A DNA stretch of 5,249 nucleotides from Actinoplanes liguriensis (GTDB lineage: Bacteria; Actinomycetota; Actinomycetes; Mycobacteriales; Micromonosporaceae): assembly GCA_000715855.1 (NCBI GenBank), contig KL571370.1:14695-19943 (forward strand), written 5' to 3'. Below, piece by piece: positions 1 through 5,188 of this stretch. The number at the start of each line of letters is the position of its first letter. Position 1 is the first letter of the stretch. The translations under genes and the position numbers were made by a program. Below the pieces are notes generated by a model. That model saw only the letters and a program-made list of their open reading frames with translations, did no database searches and had not been told where the DNA came from.

Positions 1-16
1 TGTGTATAAGAGACAG
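1..16 (+). other. Residual Tn5/Nextera mosaic-end adapter (not genomic)
   Basis: The first 16 bases, TGTGTATAAGAGACAG, are the 3' part of the 19-bp Tn5 mosaic end used in transposase-based sequencing libraries. Sequence from base 17 onward is GC-rich coding DNA, unlike these AT-richer bases. This is library adapter left on a contig end, not a natural transposon: no transposase gene or second end is present in the window. The true genome sequence starts at about base 17. Confidence 0.95.
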
Positions 17-347
17 CGGCTTCACCGGGCGCCTGGCCCGCGAGGCCGGCCTGCCCGAGATCGGCGCCGAGGACCTGATCGTCGCGGTCAACGAGCTCGC
101 CGAGAACACCATCGTGCACAGCCCGGCCGGCGGGGTCGTCGCGATCTGGGCCGAGCCGCCGGTGCTGGTCTGCCAGGTCGACGACCGGGGTTTCCTCACC
201 GACCCGCTCGCCGGCCGGATCCCGCCGTCGGCGACCAGCGAGGGCGGCCGCGGCCTACTGCTCGCCAACCAGCTGTGCGACCTGGTCCGCATACACACCC
301 GCCCGGAAGGCACGAGTATCCGCTTGCACATGGGTCTGGGTGAATAG
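17..347 (+). CDS. Anti-sigma-factor-type ATPase (HATPase_c_2, RsbW-like), 5'-truncated
   Basis: Only the last 109 residues are present (first full codon at 18, TAG stop at 345-347); the N-terminus is lost at the adapter junction. Visible motifs are those of the GHKL ATPase fold in RsbW/SpoIIAB-like kinases: an N box NELAENTIVH (E26 and N30 of the fragment), a G1-type VDDRG (about 54-58) and a G2-type GGRGL (76-80), followed by NQLCDLV and a closing beta strand. Known actinobacterial homologues with the same tail (DPLAGR, GGRGL, NQLCDLV) are about 300 residues and carry an N-terminal MEDS sensory domain, so that is the likely missing part. By family, such proteins bind or phosphorylate anti-sigma antagonists in partner-switching control of sigma factors; the partner here is unknown. 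It acts in the cytosol. It is followed after 28 nt by the dehydrogenase on the same strand, suggesting an operon. Confidence 0.85.
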
Positions 348-375
348 TCCGGCCCACCCGGGGCACGAACCTGTC

Positions 376-1545
376 ATGCGAGCGCTGACATGGCAGGGCA
401 CCGGCAAGGTGTCCGTGGAAACCGTTCCGGACCCCCAGATCCAAGACCCGACCGACGCGATCGTACGGATGACGTCCACCGCCATCTGCGGATCCGACCT
501 GCACCTGTACGACGTCCTCGGCATGTACCTGGACAAGGGCGACGTGCTCGGCCACGAGCCGATGGGCGTGGTCGAGGAGGTCGGCGCGGAGGTCACCCAC
601 ATCAAACCCGGCGATCGGGTGGTGATCCCGTTCAACATCTCCTGCGGGCACTGCTGGATGTGCTCGCACGGCTTCTTCGCCCAGTGCGAGACCACGCAGA
701 ACAGGGAGCAGGGCAAGGGCGCTTCCCTGTTCGGCTACACCAAACTGTACGGACAGGTGCCGGGCGGGCAGGCCGAGTACCTGCGGGTGCCGCAGGCGCA
801 CTTCGGGCCGATCAAGGTGCCCGACGACGGCCGGCCCGACGAGCGCTACCTGTTCCTCTCCGACGTGCTCACCACGTCGTGGCAGGCCGCTCGCTACGCG
901 GACGTCGAACCGGGCGACACCGTGCTGGTCACCGGCCTCGGACCGATCGGGCAGATGAGCGCCCGGATCGCCCGGCACCTCGGCGCGGACCGCGTGTTCG
1001 CGATCGACGACGTGCCGGAACGCGCCGCGATGGCCCAGCGGCACGGGATCGAGATCGTCGGCAGCGCCGAGGAGGTTCTGGAGAAGACCCACGGGCGGGG
1101 CGCGGACCGGGTGATCGAGGCGGTCGGCATGGAGGCGCACGGCTCCCCGATCCAGTCCGCCGCGATCAGGACGGCCGGGCTGCTGCCCGACGTGATCGCC
1201 CGCAAGGTCACCGAGACCGCCGGCGTCGATCGGATGGCCGCGCTGCGGACCGCGTTCGAGGCGGTGCGCCGGGCCGGAACGGTGTCGATCATCGGCGTGT
1301 ACGGCGGGAACGCCGACCCGATGCCGATGATGGACCTCTTCGACAAGGGCGTGACGTTGCGGATGGGCCAGGCACACGTCAAGCGCTGGGTGGACGACAT
1401 CCTGCCGCTGCTCACCGGCGACGACGACCCGCTCGGGGTGGACGACCTGGTCACGCACCGGGTGCCCCTGGAGGAGGCGCCCGGTGCCTACGAGATGTTC
1501 AAGAAGAAGGAGGACGGGTGCATCAAGGTCGTGCTCAAGCCGTGA
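376..1545 (+). CDS. Zinc-dependent alcohol dehydrogenase, formaldehyde-dehydrogenase-like (MDR superfamily)
   Basis: The 389-residue product is a medium-chain dehydrogenase that should oxidise an alcohol, or an aldehyde adduct, with a nicotinamide cofactor in the cytosol. Predicted catalytic zinc ligands are C38 (in CGSDLH) and H60 (in GHEPMG, with E61). D163 in LSDVL sits where Pseudomonas formaldehyde dehydrogenase has its aspartate ligand. The structural zinc loop is complete: C90, C93, C96 and C104. The Rossmann motif GLGPIG is at 187-192, and an acidic D211 at the end of the next strand favours NAD over NADP. A long segment before the last strands (about 255-295) is typical of the formaldehyde-dehydrogenase-like branch. 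I chose the ATG at 376 because MRALTW is the usual beginning of this family; an in-frame GTG at 340 would add 12 residues unlike it and overlap the previous stop. The ribosome site is weak (GGGG at 360-363). The substrate is not determinable; formaldehyde is one possibility, not shown. Confidence 0.92.
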   Translation: MRALTWQGTGKVSVETVPDPQIQDPTDAIVRMTSTAICGSDLHLYDVLGMYLDKGDVLGHEPMGVVEEVGAEVTHIKPGDRVVIPFNISCGHCWMCSHGFFAQCETTQNREQGKGASLFGYTKLYGQVPGGQAEYLRVPQAHFGPIKVPDDGRPDERYLFLSDVLTTSWQAARYADVEPGDTVLVTGLGPIGQMSARIARHLGADRVFAIDDVPERAAMAQRHGIEIVGSAEEVLEKTHGRGADRVIEAVGMEAHGSPIQSAAIRTAGLLPDVIARKVTETAGVDRMAALRTAFEAVRRAGTVSIIGVYGGNADPMPMMDLFDKGVTLRMGQAHVKRWVDDILPLLTGDDDPLGVDDLVTHRVPLEEAPGAYEMFKKKEDGCIKVVLKP

Positions 1546-2173
1546 TCAGCTTCTCGGCGAACCGCGCCTCGAGCCGCGCCGAGGCGTGCGCCACCGCGGG
1601 CAGCGTGGCCGCGAACAGCACGCCCACACCCAGGTAGAAGAGCACGATGGTCAGGTAGGAGTCGCCGAACCCGAGCAGCTGCGGCACCTCGACGTCGCCG
1701 TGCGGCAGCGCCCAGCCCCACAGCCCCCAGGTGAGGCCGCCGAGCATCCCGGCCCACCAGGTCGCGGTCAGCGAGAACGCGACGGTGCTCGGGATCCAGC
1801 GCAGCGAGGCGTGCCCCAGATCCCGCCACGTCTGCGGGTCGCCGAGCACGGTGACCAGGCGTTTCAGCACACTCGGGGAGTCGGTCGTGCGGTACTGCGG
1901 TCGCGCGATCGGCTTCCCGAGCACCGTCGCGATCCGCGCCCGCTCGGTCTCGGCGAACCCCCGGGACATTCCCAGAGCGAAGATCAGCAGCGGTACGCCG
2001 AGCCAGACGACCGCCAGCGAGAGCCCGGCCGCGAAGCCTGTCACACAGACGATCGCCGAGCCCACCGCCAGCGGAAGGCCACTCAGCACGTAGCGCGTGT
2101 TCACCCCGGTCGCCGGCACGAACCGCATCGCCGGAGCCGGGACTAGAACCGTATCGATCTGCGTCGTCGTCAT
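1535..2173 (-). CDS. Stand-alone 'putative sensor' domain membrane protein, no kinase
   Basis: This 212-residue protein matches the actinobacterial 'Sensor' domain normally found at the N-terminus of two-component histidine kinases: RYVLSGLPLAV near residue 27, then GVPLL, RGFAETERAR, DPQTWRDLGHASL (112-124) and WWAGMLGGLTWGLWGWALP (139-157). Hydrophobic stretches at about 29-47, 50-69, 128-156 and 173-197 predict an integral membrane protein with about four segments. It stops straight after the last one, so no dimerisation, phospho-acceptor or ATPase region follows. The final 11 bp overlap the dehydrogenase 3' end on the opposite strand. The ATG at 2173 is preferred because a TANNNT box lies 6 nt upstream; the next in-frame ATG (residue 16) has no better ribosome site. 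The orphan gene 2258-2647 lies 84 nt upstream on the same strand. Role: presumably membrane sensing or modulation of a partner kinase, which is inference; the ligand is unknown. Confidence 0.85.
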   Translation of the reverse strand: MTTTQIDTVLVPAPAMRFVPATGVNTRYVLSGLPLAVGSAIVCVTGFAAGLSLAVVWLGVPLLIFALGMSRGFAETERARIATVLGKPIARPQYRTTDSPSVLKRLVTVLGDPQTWRDLGHASLRWIPSTVAFSLTATWWAGMLGGLTWGLWGWALPHGDVEVPQLLGFGDSYLTIVLFYLGVGVLFAATLPAVAHASARLEARFAEKLITA

Positions 2174-2179
2174 ACCTTG

Positions 2180-2185
2180 ACGCTA
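2180..2185 (-). promoter_or_regulatory. Candidate -10 box (TAGCGT) for a leaderless sensor-gene mRNA
   Basis: On the minus strand TAGCGT fits the actinobacterial housekeeping -10 pattern TANNNT and ends 6 nt before the ATG at 2173, so transcription would begin at or next to the start codon. No convincing -35 is visible (TTATCG lies about 20 nt upstream, too far). The lack of a properly spaced ribosome site (AAGG is only 2 nt from the ATG) agrees with leaderless translation. If correct, the gene can be expressed independently of the gene upstream. Confidence 0.4.
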
Positions 2186-2257
2186 TGCACCGGCGCCCGC
2201 CCGCTCGATAAGGCAGGCCAGCCGATCGATGGTGGTGCTAGCCCCACCCTTCCCGGG

Positions 2258-2647
2258 TCAGGATTGGCTCTTGAGGTAGAGGTAGGCGCCGACGACCAGG
2301 ACGAACACGCCGATGTTCATGGCCCAGGTGGCCTTGAAGCCGGACGACTTCTGGGCGCCCGGGGCGCCGAGGTTGCCCTTCGCGAACGTGAAGGTGGGCG
2401 CCATGTACTCCAGCGCGACACCCTCCTCCGGCACCGTGAAGTCGAGCGCGACCCGGCCGACGCGGCGCGGGAAGATGTACGGGACGTGGATCTCGATGCG
2501 GTGCCCGCCGCCCGGGATCAGGTCGAACTGCTGCACGCCCCAGCCGTGGACGGGCACGTCGTGGCCGTCGATCGTCACGCGCGGGGTGGTCGCGTTGTAG
2601 AGGAAGGCGCCCGGCGGACGCCGCAGGTCGAGGGAGAGAGCGGCCAT
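2258..2647 (-). CDS. Orphan small membrane-anchored protein with PEGA-like beta domain
   Basis: I do not recognise a named family for this 129-residue protein. Residues about 3-75 alternate beta strands and turns in a pattern resembling PEGA-type carbohydrate- or surface-associated domains: PRVTIDGHDVPV (22-33), WGVQQFDLIPGGGHRIEIHVPY (36-57). A second short strand set (VALDFTVPEEGVALEYMAPTFTF, 66-88) follows, then a flexible GNLGAPGAQKSSG linker (91-103) and one hydrophobic helix at about 106-125 with a KSQS tail. There is no signal peptide, so it looks like a tail-anchored protein with the beta domain in the cytosol; orientation is inference. The ATG at 2647 (MAALSLDL) is preferred over an upstream in-frame TTG at 2662. 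It is divergent from the catalase across 190 bp and 84 nt upstream of the sensor gene on the same strand, so an operon with that gene is possible. Strong third-position G/C bias and a coherent domain layout support it as a real gene; function unknown. Confidence 0.75.
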   Translation of the reverse strand: MAALSLDLRRPPGAFLYNATTPRVTIDGHDVPVHGWGVQQFDLIPGGGHRIEIHVPYIFPRRVGRVALDFTVPEEGVALEYMAPTFTFAKGNLGAPGAQKSSGFKATWAMNIGVFVLVVGAYLYLKSQS

Positions 2648-2653
2648 CAGTTT

Positions 2654-2690
2654 TGCTCGCAAGGGTTCGATGCCGATGAGATCGCGAGCA
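2654..2690. repeat. Inverted repeat (7-bp arms) just upstream of the orphan gene
   Basis: TGCTCGC at 2654-2660 and its exact complement GCGAGCA at 2684-2690 flank 23 nt, starting 7 nt before the ATG at 2647 on the minus strand. It could be an operator or a leader-RNA stem that presents the start codon. The arms are short and the spacer long, so chance in GC-rich DNA remains possible. Confidence 0.3.
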
Positions 2691-2695
2691 CTCTA
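2690..2695 (-). promoter_or_regulatory. Candidate -10 box (TAGAGT) for the orphan gene
   Basis: On the minus strand TAGAGT fits TANNNT and lies 42 nt before the ATG at 2647. A start about 7 nt further on would give a leader of about 36 nt. No TTGAC-like -35 is present at 16-19 nt, so support is weak. It would make 2648-2837 a divergent promoter region. Confidence 0.25.
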
Positions 2696-2772
2696 GGCCA
2701 GGTCAGCGCCGCGCGCCGCCCTGGGTGGGTGGCAGCGGGCGGATCCGGCGGCACGAGTCTGGTGTGAATCCA

Positions 2773-2797
2773 GTTTGCAGTGGGACCGGCCGGGTAT
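2773..2797 (+). promoter_or_regulatory. SigB/SigF-class stress promoter for the catalase gene
   Basis: GTTT at 2773-2776, a 15-nt spacer, and GGGTAT at 2792-2797 match the pattern of general-stress sigma factors in actinomycetes (Streptomyces SigB, GNNT-N14-16-GGGTAC/T; mycobacterial SigF, GTTT-N15-17-GGGTAT). Transcription would start near 2804-2806, leaving a leader of about 33 nt that includes the ribosome site at 2823-2828. Placing a stress-sigma promoter in front of a large catalase agrees with known control of catalases and osmotic/stationary-phase genes by this sigma class. That this host has such a sigma factor is inferred. Confidence 0.75.
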
Positions 2798-2818
2798 GCG
2801 GAGCGAGCCGCATACCCG
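2791..2818. repeat. Perfect 11-bp inverted repeat over the catalase -10 box and start site
   Basis: CGGGTATGCGG (2791-2801) and its exact complement CCGCATACCCG (2808-2818) flank a 6-nt spacer. The left arm contains the GGGTAT -10 box, the spacer covers the predicted start site and the right arm lies in the leader 4 nt before the ribosome site. Because only the right arm would be fully transcribed, it is better read as a DNA operator for a dimeric regulator than as an RNA hairpin. The mirror GGGTAT on the minus strand has no GNNT at 14-16 nt, so it is probably not a second promoter. Confidence 0.7.
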
Positions 2819-2822
2819 TATC

Positions 2823-2828
2823 GAGGAG
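2823..2828 (+). promoter_or_regulatory. Ribosome binding site fixing the catalase start
   Basis: GAGGAG lies 9 nt before the ATG at 2838. It decides the start in favour of that ATG over the in-frame TTG at 2775, which lies inside the predicted promoter and could not be in the mRNA. Confidence 0.8.
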
Positions 2829-2837
2829 TTTGTCCCG

Positions 2838-5081
2838 ATGGAATCGCGTACGCCCAAAGAAGTAATCAAAGACGCCGTTTCGGCAGTGACCAGCGAGAGC
2901 AAGCCGGACGTCCCGGGTAAGCCGGGCAGCGGCACGCCCACCGTCGAGGAGCCGACCGCCCCGGTCGAGCCGCTGCCGCCGAGCCAGGAGCAGGGACAGC
3001 CGGACACCCGGACGCCGACCGGCGCGGAGACCGGAGCGCCTGCCACGGCGTACGGGCAGCAAGGTCCGTTCCTGACCACCGCCCAGGGTGCCAGGCTGCG
3101 TGACACCGACCACTCGCTGAAAGCCGGGCCGCGGGGACCGGTCCTGCTGCAGGACCACCACTTCCGCGAGAAGATCACGCACTTCGACCACGAGCGGATC
3201 CCGGAGCGCGTGGTGCACGCCCGCGGCGCCGGGGCGCACGGCGTCTTCACGAGCTACGGCACCGCGTCGGGTCTGACCCAGGCCGGGTTCCTCAAGCACA
3301 AGGGCAAGGAGACCGACGTCTTCGTGCGCTTCTCGACCGTCCTCGGCTCGCGCGGCTCCGCCGACACCGTCCGGGACACGCGCGGCTTCGCCACCAAGTT
3401 CTACACCGACGAGGGCACGTTCGACCTGGTCGGCAACAACATGCCGGTCTTCTTCATCCAGGACGCGATCAAGTTCCCGGACATCATCCACGCCGCGAAG
3501 TGGCACCCGGACCGCGAGATCCCGCAGGCGCAGAGCGCGCACGACACGTTCTGGGACTTCGTCTCACTGCACACCGAGGCGCAGCACCACACCATGTGGA
3601 ACATGTCGGACCGCGGGATCGCCCGGTCGTACCGGATGATGGAGGGCTTCGGCGTCCACACGTTCCGCCTGGTCAACGACGCCGGCGAGACCGTTCTCGT
3701 GAAGTTCCACTGGAAGCCGAAGCTGGGCGTGCACTCGCTGGTCTGGGAGGAGGCGCAGATCGCGAGCGGCGTCGACCCGGACTTCCACCGGCGGGACCTC
3801 TACGACTCGATCGAGGCCGGGGCGTACCCGGAATGGGAATTGGGTCTTCAGGTCTTCCCGGACACCCCCGAGGAGACGTTCGCCGGGATCGACCTGCTCG
3901 ACCCGACGAAGATCGTGCCGGAGGAGCTCGCGCCGGTGCAGCCGGTCGGCAAGCTCGTGCTGAACCGGACGCCCACCAACTTCCACGCCGAGGTCGAACA
4001 GGTGGCGTTCCACCTGGGCAACCTCGTGCCGGGCATCGACGTGACGAACGACCCGCTGTTGCAGGGAAGGCTTTTCTCGTACGTCGACACGCAGCTCACC
4101 CGGCTCGCCGGGCCGAACTTCCACCAGATCCCGATCAACCGCCCGCACGCCCCGGTCAACGACATGCTGCGGGACGGATACCACCAGCACGCCGTGCACG
4201 CGGGCGTCGCGCCGTACAAGCCGAACTCGCTCGACGCCGGGAACCCGTTCCCGACCGAGGAGCACGCGTTCGTCGACGTGCCGGTCGTGGTGACCGAGGC
4301 GCCGAAGGTGCGCGACCTGCCGGTGTCGTTCAAGGACCACTGGACCCAGGTGCGGCTGTTCTGGCAGAGCATGACGCCGGTCGAGCGCGAGCACATCATC
4401 CGGGCCTACACGTTCGAGCTGAGCAAGTGCTACGAGCAGGCGATCAAGGAACGGCAGCTGCAGTGCCTGGCCAACATCGACCCGGTGCTCTGCCAGGAGG
4501 TCGCGACCGGTCTCGGCCTGCCCGCGCCGGCGCCCGGGATCGAGCTGCCCGAGGTCACGCCGAGCCCGGCGCTGTCCCAGATCGGGCAGGAATGGCCGGC
4601 CGACGGGCGGATCATCGGGATCGTCGTCGACGACACCGACGCCGACGGGGTGGCCGAGGTGCGTGAGGCGATCGCGGGCGCCGGGATGGTCCCGCTGATC
4701 ATCGCGCCGCACGGCGGGAAGGTGGGCGAGCTGACCGTACAGCGGACGTTCGCCACCGCACGGTCGATCGAGTTCGACGCCCTGCTGCTGGCGGCGGCCC
4801 CGGTGCCGGCGCCGGACGCGGTTCCGGCCCGTGACGAGAAGGCGGGGGCCCCGCGGACGGCCGCCGCCGACCCGCGGGTGAACCTGCTGATCGACGAGTG
4901 CTGGCGGCACGCCAAGGCGATCGGTGGCTGGGGCCCGGGCGCGGAGTTGCTCCGGCAGACGGGCCTGGCCGAGACGCCCGGCGTGGTCACCCACGACACC
5001 GCGACGGGCGTGCTCGCCGCGGTCCAGCAGTTGATGGCCGCCCACCGCGTCTGGGAGCGTTTCCCCGCCACGGTCAGCTGA
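2838..5081 (+). CDS. katE: Large-subunit monofunctional catalase (clade 2, HPII/KatE type)
   Basis: The 747-residue product should convert hydrogen peroxide to water and oxygen as a haem tetramer in the cytosol. Length and layout match E. coli HPII (753). Residues 1 to about 75 are a hydrophilic, Pro/Glu/Thr-rich extension, followed by the catalase beta-barrel and helical core (about 80-560) and a C-terminal flavodoxin/DJ-1-like domain (589-747) beginning at DGRIIGIVVDD. Key residues are intact: distal H127 (VVHARG), S166 (RFSTV), N200 (VGNNMP), and proximal haem ligand Y415 with R411 (RLFSYVDTQ). H392, 23 residues before the tyrosine in AFHLG, corresponds to HPII His392, which forms the His-Tyr crosslink, so haem-d type modification is possible. 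Start ATG 2838 is set by GAGGAG at 9 nt. It is monocistronic as far as seen: its own stress-type promoter upstream and tandem hairpins after the stop. The first codons are less GC-biased than the rest, as is common at translation starts. Confidence 0.97.
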   Translation: MESRTPKEVIKDAVSAVTSESKPDVPGKPGSGTPTVEEPTAPVEPLPPSQEQGQPDTRTPTGAETGAPATAYGQQGPFLTTAQGARLRDTDHSLKAGPRGPVLLQDHHFREKITHFDHERIPERVVHARGAGAHGVFTSYGTASGLTQAGFLKHKGKETDVFVRFSTVLGSRGSADTVRDTRGFATKFYTDEGTFDLVGNNMPVFFIQDAIKFPDIIHAAKWHPDREIPQAQSAHDTFWDFVSLHTEAQHHTMWNMSDRGIARSYRMMEGFGVHTFRLVNDAGETVLVKFHWKPKLGVHSLVWEEAQIASGVDPDFHRRDLYDSIEAGAYPEWELGLQVFPDTPEETFAGIDLLDPTKIVPEELAPVQPVGKLVLNRTPTNFHAEVEQVAFHLGNLVPGIDVTNDPLLQGRLFSYVDTQLTRLAGPNFHQIPINRPHAPVNDMLRDGYHQHAVHAGVAPYKPNSLDAGNPFPTEEHAFVDVPVVVTEAPKVRDLPVSFKDHWTQVRLFWQSMTPVEREHIIRAYTFELSKCYEQAIKERQLQCLANIDPVLCQEVATGLGLPAPAPGIELPEVTPSPALSQIGQEWPADGRIIGIVVDDTDADGVAEVREAIAGAGMVPLIIAPHGGKVGELTVQRTFATARSIEFDALLLAAAPVPAPDAVPARDEKAGAPRTAAADPRVNLLIDECWRHAKAIGGWGPGAELLRQTGLAETPGVVTHDTATGVLAAVQQLMAAHRVWERFPATVS

Positions 5082-5096
5082 CCCAGCCGTCGCGAC

Positions 5097-5123
5097 CCGC
5101 GCCGTGGTCCACCCGCGGCGCGG
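5097..5123 (+). terminator. First 3' hairpin after the catalase (11-bp stem)
   Basis: Bases 5097-5107 pair with 5113-5123 around a 5-nt loop (TCCAC). Ten pairs are Watson-Crick, nearly all G-C, and one is a T-G wobble (5105 with 5115). It starts 15 nt after the stop codon at 5079-5081. No U tract follows, which is common for actinobacterial terminators. The single non-standard pair is a G-U only in plus-strand RNA, supporting a role for the catalase transcript. Confidence 0.6.
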
Positions 5124-5132
5124 CTCCCGGTC

Positions 5133-5188
5133 CCGGCTGGTGCTCACGGTTGTTCTGAGCCCTGATGACGACCGTGAGTGCCAGCCGG
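5133..5188 (+). terminator. Second, long 3' hairpin (22-bp stem) in tandem
   Basis: Bases 5133-5154 pair with 5167-5188 around a 12-nt loop. Eighteen pairs are Watson-Crick and four are G-U (5141/5180, 5142/5179, 5151/5170, 5154/5167), with no mismatch or bulge. In minus-strand RNA those four would be A-C mismatches, so the element works best as plus-strand RNA. It follows the first hairpin after 9 nt. A backup terminator or mRNA 3'-stabilising structure for the catalase is the simplest reading; a small RNA 3' end is another. Confidence 0.6.

Noticed and set aside
1..347. Transposon end at the left edge
   Set aside because: The mosaic-end bases are a library adapter; no transposase, target duplication or second end is visible.
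340..375. GTG at 340 as dehydrogenase start
   Set aside because: The 12 extra residues are unlike the family, whose members begin at MRALTW; the ATG at 376 fits better.
196..1458. Long minus-strand open frame opposite the dehydrogenase
   Set aside because: His/Arg/Val/Asp-rich shadow of a clearly coding plus-strand gene; no domain motifs.
2231..2248. Terminator for the orphan gene on the minus strand
   Set aside because: Only a 5-bp stem with an 8-nt loop and no U tract; too weak to call.
2715..2752. GCCGCC/GGCGGC inverted repeat in the divergent intergenic region
   Set aside because: Six-base GC arms 26 nt apart are expected by chance at this base composition.
2812..2817. Second GGGTAT, on the minus strand, as a divergent stress promoter
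   Set aside because: No GNNT at 14-16 nt upstream on that strand, and it would fire through the catalase promoter; explained by the palindrome.
3564..5147. 527-codon minus-strand open frame opposite the catalase
   Set aside because: Composition typical of an antisense shadow in GC-rich DNA, and the plus strand encodes a catalase with all active-site residues.
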